This document shows positions 6,097 to 9,031 of a stretch of 9,031 bases of DNA, piece by piece. A model generated the notes under the pieces. It searched no databases. It worked only from the letters and a program-made list of their open reading frames with translations, and was not told the DNA's origin. Source of the stretch: Thermoplasmata archaeon (GTDB lineage: Archaea > Thermoplasmatota > B47-G6); contig QMTU01000017.1 in the NCBI GenBank assembly GCA_003663585.1, positions 1 to 9,031 on the forward strand, read 5' to 3'. The position numbers and the translations under genes were made by a program. Each line of letters opens with the position of its first letter. The first letter of the stretch is position 1.

Positions 6097-6286
6097 TGAG
6101 TTGTCAACATAACTTCTGATCCTAGGAAAAGAAATTATTAAGTTAAATAGGCCTACTAATTCATAATGAAAGTTATTTTTAACCTTATAACTCACTGCAG
6201 AGAGGGTTTTGTTCTCTGGAACGGAAGTGGTGTCAAACATTCAAGAGCGCTGTGTTGAGGTTAGAATTGTAGCAGGAGGCAATGCC
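6097..6286 (+). promoter_or_regulatory. Leader and promoter region of the tRNA-binding protein gene
   Basis: This 190-base gap has a TTTTT run at 6176-6180 that may end the yjbQ transcript, and TATA candidates TTTTTAACC (6176-6184) and TTATAA (6185-6190). These would place transcription near 6203-6213 and leave a leader of about 75-85 bases. A 6-base-pair hairpin (CAGAGA 6198-6203 with TCTCTG 6213-6218) is at the predicted 5' end. AGGAGG at 6274-6279 is the strongest ribosome binding site in the window and fixes the start of the next gene at 6287. I see no tRNA-like or box C/D RNA signature and no convincing small gene. Confidence 0.45.
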
Positions 6287-7012
6287 ATGTTTGATACTGC
6301 AAATGACTATAGAATACTCTGTGCTGAGAAGGCAATAGAATTCCTAAGGAAAATATTTAGTTCTGGAAGATACATACAAAGGCAAGAGAGGATTAAGGCT
6401 ATGCAGGCATTAGAAAGTGCCCAAAGAGCACTGATGATAATAAAGTATTCATACATGGAGAAAAGGGATCTTGTGAGAAGTGAATATGTTCAAGAGCTTA
6501 AGAAATGCTCTGAACAAATATTAGAAGCCCTTGGAGGGAGAGACTGGGCAGATAAGTTATTAGAGAGATCACAGAAAAATGCACATGAAACCGTAAAGGA
6601 GATGATTGCACAAATAAGATTCTGTTTAAATATATTGTATAACTTAGATTGGAGACTTCTCTCAGGAAAGGATGGTGAGATAGCACATGGTGTAGATATT
6701 AGAGTTGGTAAAGTTCTATCTGTTACAAGGCATCCAAATGCCAATAATCTTCTTGTCTGTAGAGTGGATGTCGGTGGCGCTTATATTACTGTAGTCACAA
6801 ATGACTTGACTATAAGGAAGGAAGACTCTGTGGCAGTAGCTCTTTTGCCTCCTAAAAATCTCAGAGGAATTATCAGTGAAGGCATGTTTCTTGGAAGTAG
6901 TGAAGGTGTTTTAAAAAATGTTAGAGGAAACCCTGGGGAGTGGGCAGAAGTTCCTGAAGATGCTCTAAAGGAAGCAAGAAATTTCATTAATGAGTTTTTA
7001 AAATCAAAGTAG
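6287..7012 (+). CDS. Protein with helical N-terminal domain and C-terminal EMAP/Trbp111-type tRNA-binding domain
   Basis: A 241-residue cytosolic protein. Residues about 136-215 form an OB-fold tRNA-binding domain of the Trbp111/MetRS C-terminal/EMAPII type, shown by DIRVGKVLSVTRHPNANNL and the later GIISEGMFLGSSEG. Residues 1-130 are charged and probably all helical (AEKAIEFLRKIF, AMQALESAQRALM, EYVQELKKCSEQILEAL); I do not recognise this part as a named domain. It is not a tRNA synthetase: no HIGH or KMSKS motif is present. By analogy with Arc1p and AIMP1 it may hold tRNA for a synthetase, but that is inference. Start ATG 6287 is chosen because AGGAGG (6274-6279) precedes it by seven bases; a TTG at 6209 in the same frame would add 26 residues without family support. 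It converges with ecfT with no intervening base. Confidence 0.85.
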   Translation: MFDTANDYRILCAEKAIEFLRKIFSSGRYIQRQERIKAMQALESAQRALMIIKYSYMEKRDLVRSEYVQELKKCSEQILEALGGRDWADKLLERSQKNAHETVKEMIAQIRFCLNILYNLDWRLLSGKDGEIAHGVDIRVGKVLSVTRHPNANNLLVCRVDVGGAYITVVTNDLTIRKEDSVAVALLPPKNLRGIISEGMFLGSSEGVLKNVRGNPGEWAEVPEDALKEARNFINEFLKSK

Positions 7013-7702
7013 CTAGCGTGCATGGCCTCTAAAGTACATAGATATTGCTATAGACTCTGCCCTTTTAGAGAGATTTACAATAACTGCCTTAAATAACAGC
7101 TTCAGAGTCTTGAACTTTCCTATTTTCAATGTTCCTCTAGTTAAAAGCCCGTTATAGGCGTTTTCAAAGTCATCTGCAATTATTGGAATATACCTAAGAA
7201 CTATTGCTACTGAAAGTGCTAAATCGTGTGAGTACTTCTTTAAAAAAGGGACAAACTCAGAGACCTTAGTCTTGCTCGCAAAAGCAACTCCTAGCAACAT
7301 TAGAGTCACTATCTTCGTACCGACAATAACACCATGAATTATTCCCTCAAGAGTAAGGGCAATGCCTCCCGTAATTGTCCCAAGGAGAGGAGTACTTGGT
7401 CTTAGTATCCACAGTATTATGTGTACACTTTGACCTTCATAGTATCCATAGTAAAAGAATCCCTGAGAGATCACGCTTAACATGAATATGTAAAAAGCAA
7501 TGAGAAGGACTTTTCTATATCGTCTTATGTTAACAATAGCGATAGCACAAGCAACAGGAGCTATGGCTATAAAACTTTTGTAAAGGAATACTGAAAGAAT
7601 AGAGTAGATAGCTACTACAAATATTCTATATCTAAGCTTCCATATTCCCATATCAAGTGCTTTATATAATGTTCTCAGAGACATTTTTGGGATCAATTTC
7701 AT
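7013..7702 (-). CDS. ecfT: ECF transporter transmembrane T component (EcfT/CbiQ family)
   Basis: EcfT is the membrane scaffold joining the two ATPase domains to a vitamin- or metal-binding S component. The 229-residue protein has hydrophobic segments at about 26-41, 43-58, 64-84 and 118-142. The cytoplasmic coupling region carries both conserved arginine motifs: RYIPIIADDFENAYNGLLTRG (Thr188-Arg189-Gly190 in place of the common ARG) and IAISMYFRGHA (Phe224-Arg225-Gly226). The chain ends three residues after the second motif, whereas many EcfT proteins continue with a last membrane helix; the helix may be missing or dispensable here. The ATG at 7702 has an AGAGGG ribosome binding site (7711-7716, minus strand) eight bases upstream and overlaps the end of the ATPase gene by 41 bases, indicating an operon. 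No specificity is implied by the sequence. Confidence 0.88.
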   Translation of the reverse strand: MKLIPKMSLRTLYKALDMGIWKLRYRIFVVAIYSILSVFLYKSFIAIAPVACAIAIVNIRRYRKVLLIAFYIFMLSVISQGFFYYGYYEGQSVHIILWILRPSTPLLGTITGGIALTLEGIIHGVIVGTKIVTLMLLGVAFASKTKVSEFVPFLKKYSHDLALSVAIVLRYIPIIADDFENAYNGLLTRGTLKIGKFKTLKLLFKAVIVNLSKRAESIAISMYFRGHAR

Positions 7703-8996
7703 GAATTGTGCCCTCTTTTATAAGATATACTCGATCACATATTCCTTTTATGAGCTCAAGCTCATGAGATATAATTATTACAGATCTTTTGAACTTAAGT
7801 ATTGCATCAACAATTCTGAGAGTGCTCTCTGGATCCTGCCCAGACGTTGGCTCGTCAAGGATTACCACTTTAGGAGATGCTGAGAGAATTGACGCAACAA
7901 CAACCCTAAGCCTTTCACCGCGACTTAGTGTGTGAGGATCCATGTGTAAGTACTTCTTTAGACCTAGAACCTCTATGTATTGTCTTACATCCTCTTTTGC
8001 ACCTAACGATATTTCCCTTAGAACTGAGGTTTCAAATAGCTGGATATCAGGATTTTGGTGCATGTATGCTACTTTTCCCCAAAGATCCTTTCTTCGAACC
8101 TTAACACCATCTAGTAAAATATCTCCACTGTAATCAATTATTCCAGAAAGAGCCTTTGCTAGTGTAGTCTTTCCAGAGCCGTTTGCCCCTATTAGTCCAA
8201 CGATCTCTCCCTCATACACTTCAAGGTTAACATCATGTATAAAAAAGGTCCCCAATGACACTTCAAGATCTTTGGTTCGCAGAACACATTTCTCTACAGT
8301 ATTTCTTTTCTCTACATGATCAAAAGCCTTACTCCAAATGTTCATATCTTGTGGCTCCTCTACTCGGACTCCTTGATTAGTAACTTTAACCTTCATCTGA
8401 GCATCCATGAAATAGTGAGTTCTGTGTTCAGATATCACTATTCTTTTCTCAAGTGCTAAAAGTTTTCTTAAGATTCTTTTGAAGTTACTTCTTGATTTTA
8501 CGTCTAAGTGTGCTAGTGGTTCATCCATAAATATGACATCTGCACCGTGTGAAAGTGCTATTGCTATTGCTACTTTCTGCTTTTCCCCATAGGAGAGCTC
8601 ATTAATATCTCTCTCCAAAAGGTTATCTATACCCATTAATCTTAATATCTCCATAGGAACTTGCTCAAAATCTAGCATAAACTCATCCTTAACATTCTTA
8701 GCGAAGAGATTATGGTCTACCTCCTGCAAGACTAAAAATGACCTCCTAGCAACTTTCTTAAAGCTGTCTATACTATGGCCATTCTCTGAAGATATATCCA
8801 TAAGTTTTATCCTCCCTGAAACTTTAACAGATCGAACATTTGGAATTACTCCTAATATCGTGTGTAACAATGTTGTCTTCCCTGAACCGCTTTTACCGTG
8901 GATTAATACATAGTTATCATCGATTTCTAATTTTCCAAATGAAATAGTCTTATTGTTGAACATTACCTTGAGGTCACTGAACTCTAGCCATGGCAT
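7662..8996 (-). CDS. ecfA: ECF transporter fused double ATPase (EcfA-EcfA' type)
   Basis: One 444-residue chain contains two ABC ATPase domains that would pair in the energy-coupling module of an ECF importer. Domain 1 has Walker A GKSGSGKT (34-41), Q-loop Gln91, signature LSYGE (134-138), Walker B VIFMDEP with Glu159, and switch His191. Domain 2 has GANGSGKT (270-277), Gln314, signature LSRGE (357-361), VVILDEP with Glu382, and His411. All catalytic residues are intact in both; both signatures end in Glu rather than the usual Gln. ATG 8996 is preferred over GTG 9005, because AGGTGA (9007-9002 on the minus strand) is a ribosome binding site five bases before the ATG and swallows that GTG. It is followed by ecfT with overlap. 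No S component is visible; it may lie beyond 9031 or be encoded elsewhere. Confidence 0.93.
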   Translation of the reverse strand: MPWLEFSDLKVMFNNKTISFGKLEIDDNYVLIHGKSGSGKTTLLHTILGVIPNVRSVKVSGRIKLMDISSENGHSIDSFKKVARRSFLVLQEVDHNLFAKNVKDEFMLDFEQVPMEILRLMGIDNLLERDINELSYGEKQKVAIAIALSHGADVIFMDEPLAHLDVKSRSNFKRILRKLLALEKRIVISEHRTHYFMDAQMKVKVTNQGVRVEEPQDMNIWSKAFDHVEKRNTVEKCVLRTKDLEVSLGTFFIHDVNLEVYEGEIVGLIGANGSGKTTLAKALSGIIDYSGDILLDGVKVRRKDLWGKVAYMHQNPDIQLFETSVLREISLGAKEDVRQYIEVLGLKKYLHMDPHTLSRGERLRVVVASILSASPKVVILDEPTSGQDPESTLRIVDAILKFKRSVIIISHELELIKGICDRVYLIKEGTIHEIDPKNVSENII

Positions 8997-9005
8997 TTTA
9001 TTCAC

Positions 9006-9014
9006 CTTTATATA
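9006..9014 (-). promoter_or_regulatory. TATA-like element just before the ECF ATPase gene
   Basis: On the minus strand the sequence TATATAAAG runs directly into the Shine-Dalgarno AGGTGA of the ATPase gene. Its composition is that of a good archaeal TATA box, but a start site 25 bases downstream would fall after the ATG at 8996, so it cannot serve that start in the usual way. The real promoter may lie beyond the window edge. Low confidence. Confidence 0.2.
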
Positions 9015-9031
9015 TTGGATAAAATGACAAC

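Noticed and set aside
6166..6258. Small 30-codon ORF (MKVIFNL...) in the leader before the tRNA-binding protein gene
   Set aside because: No ribosome binding site, no recognisable features, and it lies across the predicted promoter and transcription start.
6209..6286. Upstream TTG start adding 26 residues to the tRNA-binding protein
   Set aside because: AGGAGG at 6274-6279 sits at ideal distance from ATG 6287, and the added residues overlap the predicted promoter/leader hairpin.
1..9031. Mobile elements, CRISPR repeats, toxin-antitoxin or defence genes
   Set aside because: No direct repeat arrays, transposase motifs, terminal inverted repeats or att-like duplications of the tRNA 3' ends were found by eye; the window is core metabolism, tRNA and transport genes.

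Overview
The window looks like chromosome from an AT-rich, probably hyperthermophilic archaeon. The evidence is a group 3b [NiFe] hydrogenase of the Pyrococcus sulfhydrogenase type, two GC-rich tRNA genes with encoded CCA, TATA-like boxes about 27 bases upstream of the tRNAs, strong Shine-Dalgarno motifs of the AGGTGA type, and heavy use of AGA/AGG and ATA codons. The proteins resemble those of Thermococcales from memory but are clearly diverged, so a member of Thermoproteota or a relative is my best guess; lineage cannot be fixed without a search.

Layout: everything from 1 to 7012 is on the plus strand. Positions 3-1228 hold the end of pdxS and all of pdxT, the two-subunit pyridoxal 5'-phosphate synthase, joined by a GTGA overlap. 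A 184-base intergenic region with a T-rich terminator, inverted repeats and a candidate promoter leads into a complete four-gene hydrogenase operon, hydB-hydG-hydD-hydA (1413-5325). All of its genes overlap. The order matches the P. furiosus soluble hydrogenase: an iron-sulfur electron-transfer subunit, a flavin/NAD(P)-binding subunit, the small subunit and the Ni-Fe catalytic subunit. Maturation genes are not in the window.

Next come tRNA-Ala(GGC) and tRNA-Gly(GCC), then a YjbQ-family protein and a 241-residue protein with a helical N-terminal half and a C-terminal EMAP/Trbp111-type tRNA-binding domain. The minus strand (8996-7013) carries an energy-coupling-factor (ECF) transporter core: a fused double ATPase followed by the transmembrane EcfT subunit. 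No substrate-binding S component is visible. EcfT and the tRNA-binding protein genes converge with no base between their stop codons.

Nothing here amounts to a wholly new system. The points most worth a second look are the uncharacterised helical domain on the tRNA-binding protein, the palindromes in the hydrogenase control region, the Shine-Dalgarno motifs that mimic GTG start codons, and the short EcfT with its butted convergent stop codons.
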